Below are positions 1-7,519 of a stretch of 64,000 nucleotides of DNA, one piece after another. The position numbers and the translations under genes were made by a program. Under the pieces are notes generated by a model that searched no databases, was not told the origin of the DNA, and saw only the letters and a program-made list of their open reading frames with translations. The first letter of the stretch is position 1, and every line of letters starts with the position of its first letter. The stretch covers positions 124,001-188,000 of the forward strand of contig SZPM01000003.1 of assembly GCA_030263715.1 (NCBI GenBank), given 5' to 3'. The stretch comes from ATM1 sp003577165. GTDB lineage: Bacteria > Armatimonadota > Fimbriimonadia > Fimbriimonadales > ATM1.

Positions 1-673
1 TGAGGCTGTTCCGGATCTCGTCTTTCGTGGAGTGGAGCGAAATGGCGAGGTGAATGGGCAGGTTCTCTTGGGCCAGTTCTCGGATTCGCGGCACGATGCC
101 GACGGTGGACACGGTGATATGGCGCGGGCTTAGGCCGACCTCCTGCTTGAAGAGCCGAATCGACTTCACGACCTCCGGATAGTTGAGCAGCGGTTCGCCC
201 ATTCCCATGTATACGACGTGCGAAATTCGCCTGGGCGAGATGCTCTGAAGCAGAAAGTACTGGCCGAGGATCTCTCCTGCCGACAGGTTCCGGTCGAAGC
301 CCCCGAGGCCGGTGGCGCAAAAAGCGCACCCCATCGGGCAGCCGACTTGGGTGCTGAGGCAGCAGCTGACCCGGTCGGCGTAGGGGAGCAGCACACACTC
401 GAAGGACTCCTCGTCGCCCCCGTGAGCGAGCACTTTCACGACCCCATCCTCGGATTCCACCCGCCGGGTTTCGACGAGTCCGGAGGCGACGTATCGCTCG
501 CCGAGGGCCTCTCGGACATCGGCCGGGAGGTCGCTCATCTTTTCGAAGTCGGTCTCTCCCGCGTACAGCCAACGGGCAAGTTGGCGGGCGCGGAGGGCCG
601 GCCTGTCGGCTGAGGAGAGGGCTTCCGCAAGTTCGGCTCGGTCCAGACCCAAGAGGGCAGGGGTGGGCGGCAC
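1..673 (-). CDS. rlmN: Dual-specificity RNA methyltransferase RlmN (3' end outside window)
   Basis: This radical-SAM enzyme methylates C2 of adenosine in 23S rRNA (A2503) and tRNA (A37). The visible N-terminal two thirds carries the CxxxCxxC iron-sulfur motif as GCPMGCAFCATG, preceded by CLSTQVG, then GGFDRNLSAGEI, YMGMGEPLLN and VSTVGIVPRI, all standard RlmN signatures. The C-terminal catalytic cysteine region lies beyond position 1. I chose the GTG at 673 because a TACAAT box ends exactly 6 nt upstream and no Shine-Dalgarno is visible. The reading frame stays open upstream of that GTG. Family assignment is very secure; the start is less so. Confidence 0.93.
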   Translation of the reverse strand, partial: MPPTPALLGLDRAELAEALSSADRPALRARQLARWLYAGETDFEKMSDLPADVREALGERYVASGLVETRRVESEDGVVKVLAHGGDEESFECVLLPYADRVSCCLSTQVGCPMGCAFCATGLGGFDRNLSAGEILGQYFLLQSISPRRISHVVYMGMGEPLLNYPEVVKSIRLFKQEVGLSPRHITVSTVGIVPRIRELAQENLPIHLAISLHSTKDEIRNSL

Positions 674-679
674 GGCGGA

Positions 680-685
680 ATTGTA
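680..685 (-). promoter_or_regulatory. -10 box of rlmN (leaderless-type)
   Basis: TACAAT on the minus strand ends 6 nt before the GTG start of rlmN. No recognisable -35 and no ribosome-binding site are seen. The spacing puts the predicted transcription start at or next to the start codon. Confidence 0.5.
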
Positions 686-899
686 CTCAGGCGGGACTTC
701 AGTCCCCGAAAATCCCTCACCTGGGCCCCCTACCCCGTGCTTTTTCCTGCACCATGAGCCAAAATGGAGCAAGGTGCGCCTTAGAGCGCATGAGTCTGCG
801 GTGGGTCGGACCGTAGCCCGAGCCCGAAGGAAACTACGGAAACTGGGTAAGGGACGAGGAAAGACTCCGCCGCCATCACAACTCAAGGAGGAGTCAAGG

Positions 900-2831
900 A
901 TGAATCGAACGCTGAAACTTGCTTTCGGCGCCGTTCTTGGTGCTGCGCTGGTAGCCCCAGTCGCTGCCCAGAACTTCCCAGACACCCAGGAATGGGACTG
1001 GGCGTTCAACGCCATCCTCAACCTGAAGAACGAGGGAATCCTCGTCGGGTACCCGGATGGTCTCTTTCGACCTGGCCGCCCCGCATCACGGCGTGAACTC
1101 GCCGGTGCGCTGAACGCGGCCTACGAAAAGCTGAAGGGCATGATCGGCGGTCTGCAAAACCAGATCGACGCGATCAACCAGAAGCTTGACAACATGGACA
1201 ACTTCGCCACGAAGGCGGAGCTCGCCGCACTTCGTGACCAACTGGCTCAGATCCAGCGCGACATCCAAATGATGAAGGGCTGGGGCGATGACATCGCCAA
1301 CATGAAGAAGTTGGTCGACATGCTGTCCAACGAGTTGAAGGAACTGGGCGTCGACGTTGACGCGATGAAGCGCGATCTTTCGGATCTCGCTGACCGCGTT
1401 GCCAAACTCGAAGCCCGGAAGCCCGCGATTGACATTCACGGAGATCTCAACTTCGTGATGCACGCAGGCCACTCGACGGACGACATGTTCGGCATGACCG
1501 TGGACCGCCGCCTGACCGGATTCGGTCGCGGCGACTACGAAGGCGATCCGGTTGGAATGACTCGCGACCTCACCATGGGCCATGAGGCAGGTTTCACCTT
1601 CTCTGGCACCAACGACGACGGTCCAAAGTGGCACGCAACGATCGTTGTGGGCAACCTCATGGGCTTCGGCGACTTCGAGGGAAGCGGGTTCTTCTATGGC
1701 AACCAGGGTCACGTACCTTTCTCGTTCGCTCCGTTTAACGAAGTGAATGAAACGGTGTACGTCCAGAGCTTCGGTGTCAACTTCGACACCTCGGTCTGGG
1801 GCCAGAACTTCACGGCGGAGTTGGGTCGCGTCGGCTATCAAGCCGGCAACTACTTCTTCAGGAGGTACGACAACACTCCGTACTTCGACAACCCGCGCTG
1901 GGATGATGGCAACTGGTACTTCGACGGCGGCATTCTCAAGTTCAACTGGGGAAGCACCGGCCTCGATGTATACGGCGGCCGAGTCAATCAGGGCAACACG
2001 ACCGAGACGACTGGCTTCTTCTTCAACAACATCTGGAACCTGTCCGCAGGCTTCCAGGCTGAATCGGGAAGCCTGTTCTTCGGCTTCGGCGACCTGTTGA
2101 TCGACCAGCTGCTCGGCTTCCACCTGAACTTCGGTCTCGGTGACCGCGGCGACATCGCGATGAATTACATCTACCTGGATAGTAATAACTTCGGATCCGC
2201 CGGCCAGAACCGAATCGTCGTTTGGGGCGGCGAGTTGAACTACGCGTTCAACGATGCCTTCAGCCTGAACGGTGGTTACAGCCAGACCAACTACCAAGAG
2301 AACGATGACGTAATCCTCGACGAGGACAACGCCGCTTACTGGGCTCAGATTCAGTACAACGGCAATCGTTGGGGAGGTGGTGTCGGCTATCGCCACATCG
2401 ACCCGTGGTTCGGCGCTCCTGGTGACTGGGGCCGACAGGCCATTTCGTGGAACCCAACGGACCACGAGGGCGTGTTCGCCAACGTCTGGTTCAACATGAG
2501 CGACCGCTGGAAGTTGAGCCTCGATGGCTACTCCTACCAGGGCCTCGATGGATTCATCCTCAGCCCTGAGTACGAAGCCACAGGCATCATTGCGATGCTC
2601 ACGTATCGCATGAACGATGTCTGGAGCTGGCTGTTCGGGTTCGAGTACGACCGGTTCAACTGGGACGGCACCGAAGAGGAGTGGTACACCTGGTTCCGCC
2701 TCGGCATGACTCACAGCATGTCCGACGGTTCTTGGTTGAAGTTCCTGTACGAGAACAGCCACGGTGAGGACGACTTCGGCGAATTCGCCAAGGGCGGACT
2801 GCTCACCATCCAGTGGCACAAGAAGACCTAA
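900..2831 (+). CDS. SLH-domain outer-membrane porin
   Basis: A 643-residue outer-membrane protein. Residues 1-24 form a signal peptide ending VAPVAAQ. Residues about 25-75 form one SLH domain (FPDT..WA...I..L...GI..GYPDG.FRPGRPASRRELA), the module that binds peptidoglycan-linked polymers. Residues about 75-175 are a heptad-like coiled coil. The rest alternates aromatic and polar residues with many Gly/Asn/Asp turns, as in a beta-barrel. This order matches the SLH porins of Cyanobacteria, Deinococcus and Negativicutes, which tether the outer membrane to the wall. The start at 900 is fixed by AAGGAGGAG just upstream. A 226-nt upstream region contains a weak CCGTAG/CTACGG hairpin. A strong terminator follows. 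Substrate is not deducible. Confidence 0.88.
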   Translation: MNRTLKLAFGAVLGAALVAPVAAQNFPDTQEWDWAFNAILNLKNEGILVGYPDGLFRPGRPASRRELAGALNAAYEKLKGMIGGLQNQIDAINQKLDNMDNFATKAELAALRDQLAQIQRDIQMMKGWGDDIANMKKLVDMLSNELKELGVDVDAMKRDLSDLADRVAKLEARKPAIDIHGDLNFVMHAGHSTDDMFGMTVDRRLTGFGRGDYEGDPVGMTRDLTMGHEAGFTFSGTNDDGPKWHATIVVGNLMGFGDFEGSGFFYGNQGHVPFSFAPFNEVNETVYVQSFGVNFDTSVWGQNFTAELGRVGYQAGNYFFRRYDNTPYFDNPRWDDGNWYFDGGILKFNWGSTGLDVYGGRVNQGNTTETTGFFFNNIWNLSAGFQAESGSLFFGFGDLLIDQLLGFHLNFGLGDRGDIAMNYIYLDSNNFGSAGQNRIVVWGGELNYAFNDAFSLNGGYSQTNYQENDDVILDEDNAAYWAQIQYNGNRWGGGVGYRHIDPWFGAPGDWGRQAISWNPTDHEGVFANVWFNMSDRWKLSLDGYSYQGLDGFILSPEYEATGIIAMLTYRMNDVWSWLFGFEYDRFNWDGTEEEWYTWFRLGMTHSMSDGSWLKFLYENSHGEDDFGEFAKGGLLTIQWHKKT

Positions 2832-2854
2832 TCTGATTTCAGACTAGGCCGAAG

Positions 2855-2882
2855 CGTAGGGCCGGACTTGTCCGGCCCTACG
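2855..2882 (+). terminator. Intrinsic terminator after the SLH porin
   Basis: A 12-bp perfect stem (CGTAGGGCCGGA paired with TCCGGCCCTACG) closes a 4-nt CTTG loop, followed by TATTTCTTT. It lies 23 nt after the porin stop codon. Confidence 0.85.
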
Positions 2883-2964
2883 TATTTCTTTGCCGCAAGC
2901 AGTGCTGGCCCGAAGTTTTGGACGTCTAAAGTAGGGTATCCATCCACGAAAGTAGGAGGTCAAT

Positions 2965-3378
2965 ATGAAGAAGAGATTCCTCTCCATCGCCATTTCAATC
3001 GGCATCGTGACGCTTGCGTTCGGACAACTGGGCGACTTGATCAAAGTGCTGGGCATCGGCGCAGCCGTGGATCGCTTCGGCCCCGACATCAATAAGGCCA
3101 TCAACAAACTTCAGGGCTTCTCCGACAGTGAAGCAGCGATGACGAAGACCGTGCCGATTCTCTCGGTCGGCAAGGGCGGCTACATCGGCGCAGCGCAGGT
3201 GATGGGACCCAAGAACCTCGTGCAGAAGGTGAAGGCCGTCGCACAAATCGAAGGCGATTTCGCGGGCCGTGTGGTTCGCCTGAAAGCGCTCATCCCGATC
3301 GAGTCCAAAGATGTCGTTAAGGACATCCGCCGGGTTGAAGGCGTGGGCGTCAGCGCGATCGTAGACATCAAGATCTGA
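2965..3378 (+). CDS. Small exported protein of unknown function
   Basis: A 137-residue protein starting at the ATG that follows AGTAGGAGGTCAAT, a strong ribosome-binding site. Residues 1-19 (MKKRFLSIAISIGIVTLAFG) form a signal peptide. The mature part begins with a short amphipathic stretch LGDLIKVLGIGAAVDRFG, then a small alpha/beta region with VGKGGYIGAAQV and a basic C-terminal half. I recognise no family. The shape (short, secreted, Gly-rich turn) suggests a periplasmic or envelope protein. It stands alone between the porin terminator and metK. Confidence 0.75.
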   Translation: MKKRFLSIAISIGIVTLAFGQLGDLIKVLGIGAAVDRFGPDINKAINKLQGFSDSEAAMTKTVPILSVGKGGYIGAAQVMGPKNLVQKVKAVAQIEGDFAGRVVRLKALIPIESKDVVKDIRRVEGVGVSAIVDIKI

Positions 3379-3418
3379 TCGTCGGCTCGCCCGGAAGGTG
3401 GACCACTCGACTGACCGG

Positions 3419-3424
3419 TATAAT
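3419..3424 (+). promoter_or_regulatory. -10 box of metK
   Basis: A perfect TATAAT lies 9 nt before the metK ATG, leaving at most a few nucleotides of leader. The -35 is not recognisable. Confidence 0.6.
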
Positions 3425-3433
3425 TCGCCCGCA

Positions 3434-4576
3434 ATGTCCACCTTCCGGGCTCCGACGTTTACTTCAGAAAGCGTAAGCGAGGGCCATCCCGACAAACTCG
3501 CCGACCAGATTTCCGACGCCATCTTGGACGCCTGTCTTGAGCAGGATCCTACAAGCCGATGCGCGATCGAAACCCTCTTAGGCATGGGCTTCGCCGTCAT
3601 TACCGGCGAAGTGCGAACGAAGGGCTACGTCGACATGCCCAAAGTCGTGCGCGAGGTCATCTGCTCCGTAGGATACGACCACATTGACAAGGGCATGGAT
3701 GGTCGGACGTGTGGCGTTCTCGTTTCCGTGCACGAGCAGTCGGAAGAGATCGCCATGGGGGTTGATACAGGAGGCGCAGGCGACCAAGGCATGATGTTCG
3801 GTATGGCATGCCGAGAAACACCGGAACTCATGCCGCTGCCGATCTCCATGGCTCACGCGCTCATGCGACAGCAAGCAAAAGTGAAACGGGAGAAGCCGGA
3901 ACTCGGACTGAGGCCGGATGCCAAAAGCCAGGTGACGGTCGCATACGAGGACGGCAAACCGACTCGTGTGGAGACGATCGTTTGCTCTTGCCAGCATGAA
4001 CCGATGCGCCACGAAGAAGTTCATATTCGGGTGATCGAACACGTCGTGAAGCCCGTCCTGCAGCAGTACGCGGGATTGGTGGACATCACAGACGACATCT
4101 GCTTCCACGTGAATCCGACCGGTTCGTTCGAAAAGGGCGGGCCGGAGGCAGACTCTGGTCTCACTGGGAGGAAGATCATCGTGGACACCTACGGAGCGTT
4201 TTGTCCCCACGGCGGTGGCGCGTTTAGCGGGAAGGACCCGACGAAGGTGGACCGTTCAGCCGCCTACATGGCGCGGCACATCGCTAAGTGCGTTGTCGCG
4301 GCAGGTTTGGCGGAGAGGGCCCAGGTCAGCCTGGCGTACGTGATCGGCATCCGCGAGCCCGTCCAAGTGTCGGTTGAAACCTTCGGCACGGAGACCGTAG
4401 ACCCGAAGACGATTCGAAGCCGAATTCGTGAGAGGTTCGATCTCACGCCCGGCGGGATCACCGAGCACCTCGGACTCAGAAACGGATTCAGGTACCTTCC
4501 AACAGCGAAAAACGGCCACTTCGGCAATGAGGCGTTTCCGTGGGAGGATACGTCTCCGGCCAAAGACCTCGCCTGA
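3434..4576 (+). CDS. metK: S-adenosylmethionine synthetase
   Basis: It makes S-adenosylmethionine from methionine and ATP in the cytoplasm. The 380-residue length is normal. The N-terminus carries SESVSEGHPDKLADQISDAILD, here with His and Asp of the ATP site. Other signatures are GAGDQGMMFGMA, the loop GGGAFSGKDPTKVDRSAAY that binds ATP/PPi, and FEKGGPEADSGLTGRKIIVDTYG. An upstream in-frame ATG at 3398 would add 12 unrelated residues and lies before the TATAAT, so the ATG at 3434 is preferred. It converges with the nucleotidyltransferase, with one base between the two stop codons. Confidence 0.97.
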   Translation: MSTFRAPTFTSESVSEGHPDKLADQISDAILDACLEQDPTSRCAIETLLGMGFAVITGEVRTKGYVDMPKVVREVICSVGYDHIDKGMDGRTCGVLVSVHEQSEEIAMGVDTGGAGDQGMMFGMACRETPELMPLPISMAHALMRQQAKVKREKPELGLRPDAKSQVTVAYEDGKPTRVETIVCSCQHEPMRHEEVHIRVIEHVVKPVLQQYAGLVDITDDICFHVNPTGSFEKGGPEADSGLTGRKIIVDTYGAFCPHGGGAFSGKDPTKVDRSAAYMARHIAKCVVAAGLAERAQVSLAYVIGIREPVQVSVETFGTETVDPKTIRSRIRERFDLTPGGITEHLGLRNGFRYLPTAKNGHFGNEAFPWEDTSPAKDLA

Positions 4577-4577
4577 C

Positions 4578-5498
4578 CTACTGCCAAAGAATCTGACCGA
4601 CGAGGTCGCCTTCATGGCGAATCGTGCCGCCTAAGATGCAGTGTTCGATGCGTCCGGATACCTCGACACGCGCGGAGGGCAGTATCGTCACGTCTTCCAG
4701 TGACTCACATCGCACCTCTGCTTCCTCTCCGACTGCTACACAGTTTCGCATCTGAGCGTCCACCGTCGCGCCCGCTCCGATCGAGACTCCGTTTCCAAGA
4801 AGGAATCTCGAGCAGTCGAGGAACGAGTCGAGCGTGCCTGTGTCGAACCAGCGACCACGATAAATGCCCGCACGAACATCGTGCCCCCGCTCGACCAACA
4901 ACTGAATGGCGTCCGTAATCTCGTACTCCCCACGTGCGCTCGGCGTGAGATCTCGGATCGCATCCCAAATCGCCGACCGGAAAAAATAGACACCGGCCAT
5001 CGCGAAGTTCGACATCGGTGTCTTCGGCTTTTCGACCAGTTTGAGGATGCGATCTCCCTCCAGAACCGCGACTCCAAATCTGGACGGATCGTCCACATGC
5101 TGCACCATATTCAGGTTCTCGCAGCCCGATTCCTCAAATTGGGCTCGCAGCGCATTTAGCGAATCGGAGTAGACGGCATCTCCGAGATAGAGCACGAATG
5201 GATCACCGCCAACGAATTCCTCGGCAAATGAAACCGCATGAGCGAGCCCTTTTGGCTCGGTCTGGGTCGCATACGCAATTCGCATCCCGACCTCCCCCCC
5301 GTCACCAAATGCCGACTCGATGGAGGTTCGATTGTCACCGACGATGATGCAAACTTCCGAGACGCCGATCTCCCTCAGCCTCTCGAGACCGTAGCAGAGC
5401 GTGGGAGTGTTGGCGATGGGGAGCAAGGGCTTCGGGATGTGCAGGGTGACGGGAAACAGCCGGGATCCTTTGCCGGCGGCCAGGATCACGCCCCTCAT
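4578..5498 (-). CDS. Sugar-phosphate nucleotidyltransferase with left-handed beta-helix tail
   Basis: A 306-residue enzyme that should couple a sugar-1-phosphate to an NTP. The N-terminal signature LAAGKGSRLFPVTLHIPKPL is the NTP-binding motif of the RfbA/GlmU/GalU superfamily. LGDAVYSD holds the metal-binding Asp, and VEKP and GEYEITDAI are also conserved. The C-terminal 65 residues show spaced Gly/Val turns (GNGVSIGAGATVDAQM), typical of a left-handed beta-helix. This layout is commonest in glucose-1-phosphate thymidylyltransferase-like enzymes, but the base and sugar cannot be read from sequence. The ATG at 5498 gives the canonical start MRGVILAAG. Confidence 0.85.
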   Translation of the reverse strand: MRGVILAAGKGSRLFPVTLHIPKPLLPIANTPTLCYGLERLREIGVSEVCIIVGDNRTSIESAFGDGGEVGMRIAYATQTEPKGLAHAVSFAEEFVGGDPFVLYLGDAVYSDSLNALRAQFEESGCENLNMVQHVDDPSRFGVAVLEGDRILKLVEKPKTPMSNFAMAGVYFFRSAIWDAIRDLTPSARGEYEITDAIQLLVERGHDVRAGIYRGRWFDTGTLDSFLDCSRFLLGNGVSIGAGATVDAQMRNCVAVGEEAEVRCESLEDVTILPSARVEVSGRIEHCILGGTIRHEGDLVGQILWQ

Positions 5499-5515
5499 CG
5501 GGCTGCCTCTCGCGA

Positions 5516-5521
5516 TACAAT
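5516..5521 (+). promoter_or_regulatory. -10 box of the 5535 gene
   Basis: TACAAT lies 13 nt before the ATG at 5535. It overlaps an upstream in-frame ATG at 5520, which argues for the second ATG as start. Confidence 0.35.
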
Positions 5522-5534
5522 GATCATTCTGAAG

Positions 5535-6761
5535 ATGATTGTGGTCCGGAACGCCGTCGGATGCCTACTCTCTGCGGCCGTCACAGCGGCGGTTTGTTTC
5601 GGTACCAACGGGTGTGGGCGACAAGAAGAACGTCGATTCCCCGATCACCTCGCAGAATACCTCAGCGAGCCGACCAATTCCGGCTTCGAAATCTATCGCC
5701 AACTCTCGTCCGAAGTGCAGAATGCATTTGCAGACATCATCTCAAGGGCGGAGTTGTCAACTGCGCGTAAGCAGGAAGCGGTGCGTCGCGCGGCGGCATT
5801 CATCTGGCGCTTGAAGTCCGCACAAGAGAACCGAATCGCCTTCGTGTTCCTTCCCACCAGCCCCCTTGCCCCCCCGCCAGACCGCAAAGGCTGGCGCTTT
5901 CTGGGCCGCATCCTCGCCTGGAAGGTCGAATTCGAACTGGAATCCGAGCGCTACGATCAGGCGGTGGAGACATTCGCGATCGCACTGCGCTTTGGGCTCG
6001 ACCTAACGGGTGGCGATGCGATGGATGCGGACCTGGGCTACTCGCTTGTTCGCGATTGCGCGAAGCCGCTTTGGAAATCGTTCGACTCTTTATCGCCCAA
6101 CGAACTTCGCAAAACCTACGCGAAGATTCTGTCCGGACTCGACGGCGCGCCTACACTCGAGCAGACATTGAGGCATGAACTGTATACGATGAAGGCGGCC
6201 ATTCAAGCGATCCAAGATGAGTTCTTGGAGGGTGACGTCGCCCTGTTCGAAAAGGCGCTCGGGGATCGAGTCTCACCGGCTGTCAAGTATCTCCGCGAAC
6301 TTCGCAGCAAAGACAAGAGCGAGCAGATCGAGTACTTCCGCGGCTTCGCGCGAGAGGCGGACCTCGAGTACGAGCGGCTTGTCAAGATCGCAGGGCAGCC
6401 GACTGAGACATGGACTCCTCCACCCGACCCGAGCGGAACGCGCCCCTGGAAGCGCTTCGCCGCGCACTACTTCCGAAGCGGAAGGTATCTCATGGACGCC
6501 TGGCTCGCGAACGAAGCGCTCCTGCGTCTGATGGCGGTGGACGCAGCGCTGCTCGCCAGGCTGAAGGAGGGGCGCGGATTGCCGAGCGATCTTTCGGGCC
6601 TCCCCGCTTGGCTCAGGACGGACCCCTATTCCGGTCAAGACTTCGCCTACACTCCGAAGGGAATCGACTACTCGCTCTACAGTTTCGGACCGGATCGAAG
6701 GGATGACGGAGGGCCCTCAGGCGTCGAGGGTCGTGAGGCCGACTTCCTGCCTCCACGGTGA
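5535..6761 (+). CDS. Exported, probably lipid-anchored protein of unknown function
   Basis: A 408-residue protein with an N-terminal hydrophobic signal MIVVRNAVGCLLSAAVTAAV ending in GTNGC, a poor but possible lipobox. The body is alpha-helical with repeated Leu/Ala/Arg patterns and no catalytic motif I recognise. The last 40 residues contain DPYSGQDFAY and YSFGPDRRDDGG. This Gly-Pro-Asp pattern resembles C-termini of secreted proteins related to type II pseudopilin/DUF1559-like families in several environmental phyla. The ATG at 5520 is an alternative start. The nucleotidyltransferase is divergent, starting 36 nt away. Function unknown. Confidence 0.7.
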   Translation: MIVVRNAVGCLLSAAVTAAVCFGTNGCGRQEERRFPDHLAEYLSEPTNSGFEIYRQLSSEVQNAFADIISRAELSTARKQEAVRRAAAFIWRLKSAQENRIAFVFLPTSPLAPPPDRKGWRFLGRILAWKVEFELESERYDQAVETFAIALRFGLDLTGGDAMDADLGYSLVRDCAKPLWKSFDSLSPNELRKTYAKILSGLDGAPTLEQTLRHELYTMKAAIQAIQDEFLEGDVALFEKALGDRVSPAVKYLRELRSKDKSEQIEYFRGFAREADLEYERLVKIAGQPTETWTPPPDPSGTRPWKRFAAHYFRSGRYLMDAWLANEALLRLMAVDAALLARLKEGRGLPSDLSGLPAWLRTDPYSGQDFAYTPKGIDYSLYSFGPDRRDDGGPSGVEGREADFLPPR

Positions 6762-6772
6762 ATTCGGGTGGG

Positions 6773-6778
6773 TAGACT
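6773..6778 (+). promoter_or_regulatory. -10 box of the MOSC gene
   Basis: TAGACT ends 8 nt before the ATG at 6787, with no Shine-Dalgarno between. It lies just after the stop codon of the preceding gene. Confidence 0.4.
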
Positions 6779-6786
6779 GCCAGGCG

Positions 6787-7224
6787 ATGGAGGGGCGAGT
6801 CGTTTCGGTCCGTCGCAAAATCCGGCGTCAGGAAATGGAAGAGGCCACCTGCCTCGAGTTGTCTCCGTCCGGTATCGAGGGTGACTATCACTACGGTCAT
6901 CCGACGAGGCAAGTGCTTCTGTTAGATCAGAGAACGCTGAGCGAATTCGGATATCAGCCCGGCGAACTCCGTGAGCAGATTCTCTTGGATTTCGAGAATC
7001 TGCAGACGCTCAAGCCGGGAACTCAACTGCAGGTCGGCACTTCGACTCTGCAAATCACCTTCGACTGCGCGCCGTGCAAGACCATGGCAGGCTACGTGGG
7101 CGAGGAAGCGGATTCGTTTATTTCCAAGATGACGGGCCGACGCGGAATGCTCGCCCGCGTTGTTGGGCCCGGTACCGTCAAGCCGGGAGACGTAGCAAGG
7201 GTGACTTGGAATGGAGGAGAGTAG
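6787..7224 (+). CDS. MOSC-domain protein
   Basis: A 145-residue stand-alone MOSC domain, the sulfur-carrier fold found at the C-terminus of molybdenum cofactor sulfurases and in YiiM/YuaD-type proteins. Visible features are GIEGDYHYGHPTRQVLLLD (the conserved GDxHxG...R stretch), LREQILLDF, and the conserved cysteine region CAPCKTM. Family members bind a sulfane sulfur on that cysteine and act on pterin cofactors or N-hydroxylated bases; which applies here is unknown. The ATG at 6787 is chosen over a longer frame starting inside the previous gene because of the -10 box at 6773-6778. The 3' end overlaps the next gene by 14 nt. Confidence 0.85.
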   Translation: MEGRVVSVRRKIRRQEMEEATCLELSPSGIEGDYHYGHPTRQVLLLDQRTLSEFGYQPGELREQILLDFENLQTLKPGTQLQVGTSTLQITFDCAPCKTMAGYVGEEADSFISKMTGRRGMLARVVGPGTVKPGDVARVTWNGGE

Positions 7225-7519
7225 ACCGAAGGACCGCTTCGGTCTCATCCTGGGCGCGATCGTCTTCTTGGGTGGAATCTCGTTGCTCGGTTTGACCTTT
7301 TACAAGGCGTGGGATCTGTTTTCTCAGCCCCCCTCCACGCTCATTGAGAGCAGCAATCCGGACGTCGCGAAGATCGGCGCCTCGATCGGCGATGTTCTCC
7401 TTCGCATCGCCTTCCTGCTCGTGATGTGCGTCGCAGGCTCGATTATCTCGAGCCGAGGCATTCAGATGTACTTCGCCGCGTCGGGGCAAACCTCGACGAA
7501 GCAGAAGAAACTGCCTTAG
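7211..7519 (+). CDS. Small two-helix membrane protein
   Basis: A 102-residue protein with two hydrophobic segments, residues about 11-33 (GLILGAIVFLGGISLLGL) and about 62-84 (VLLRIAFLLVMCVAGSIIS), charged ends and a basic C-terminus QKKLP. It overlaps the MOSC gene by 14 nt, so the two are probably translated together. It converges with the S9 peptidase gene, with 4 nt of overlap at the stop codons. No family recognised. Confidence 0.7.
   Translation: MEESRPKDRFGLILGAIVFLGGISLLGLTFYKAWDLFSQPPSTLIESSNPDVAKIGASIGDVLLRIAFLLVMCVAGSIISSRGIQMYFAASGQTSTKQKKLP

Noticed and set aside
721..899. Possible riboswitch in the porin leader
   Set aside because: Only a 6-bp hairpin (CCGTAG/CTACGG) and no recognisable aptamer core were found.
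1086..2819. 577-codon open frame antisense to the SLH porin
   Set aside because: It is an exact shadow of the porin. The porin has a signal peptide, ribosome-binding site, SLH domain and terminator, while the antisense frame shows no domain.
3578..4210. 210-codon open frame antisense to metK
   Set aside because: MetK is unmistakable on the other strand.
5238..5534. Extended N-terminus of the 5535 gene back to 5238
   Set aside because: The extension is antisense to the nucleotidyltransferase gene and would precede a clear signal peptide.
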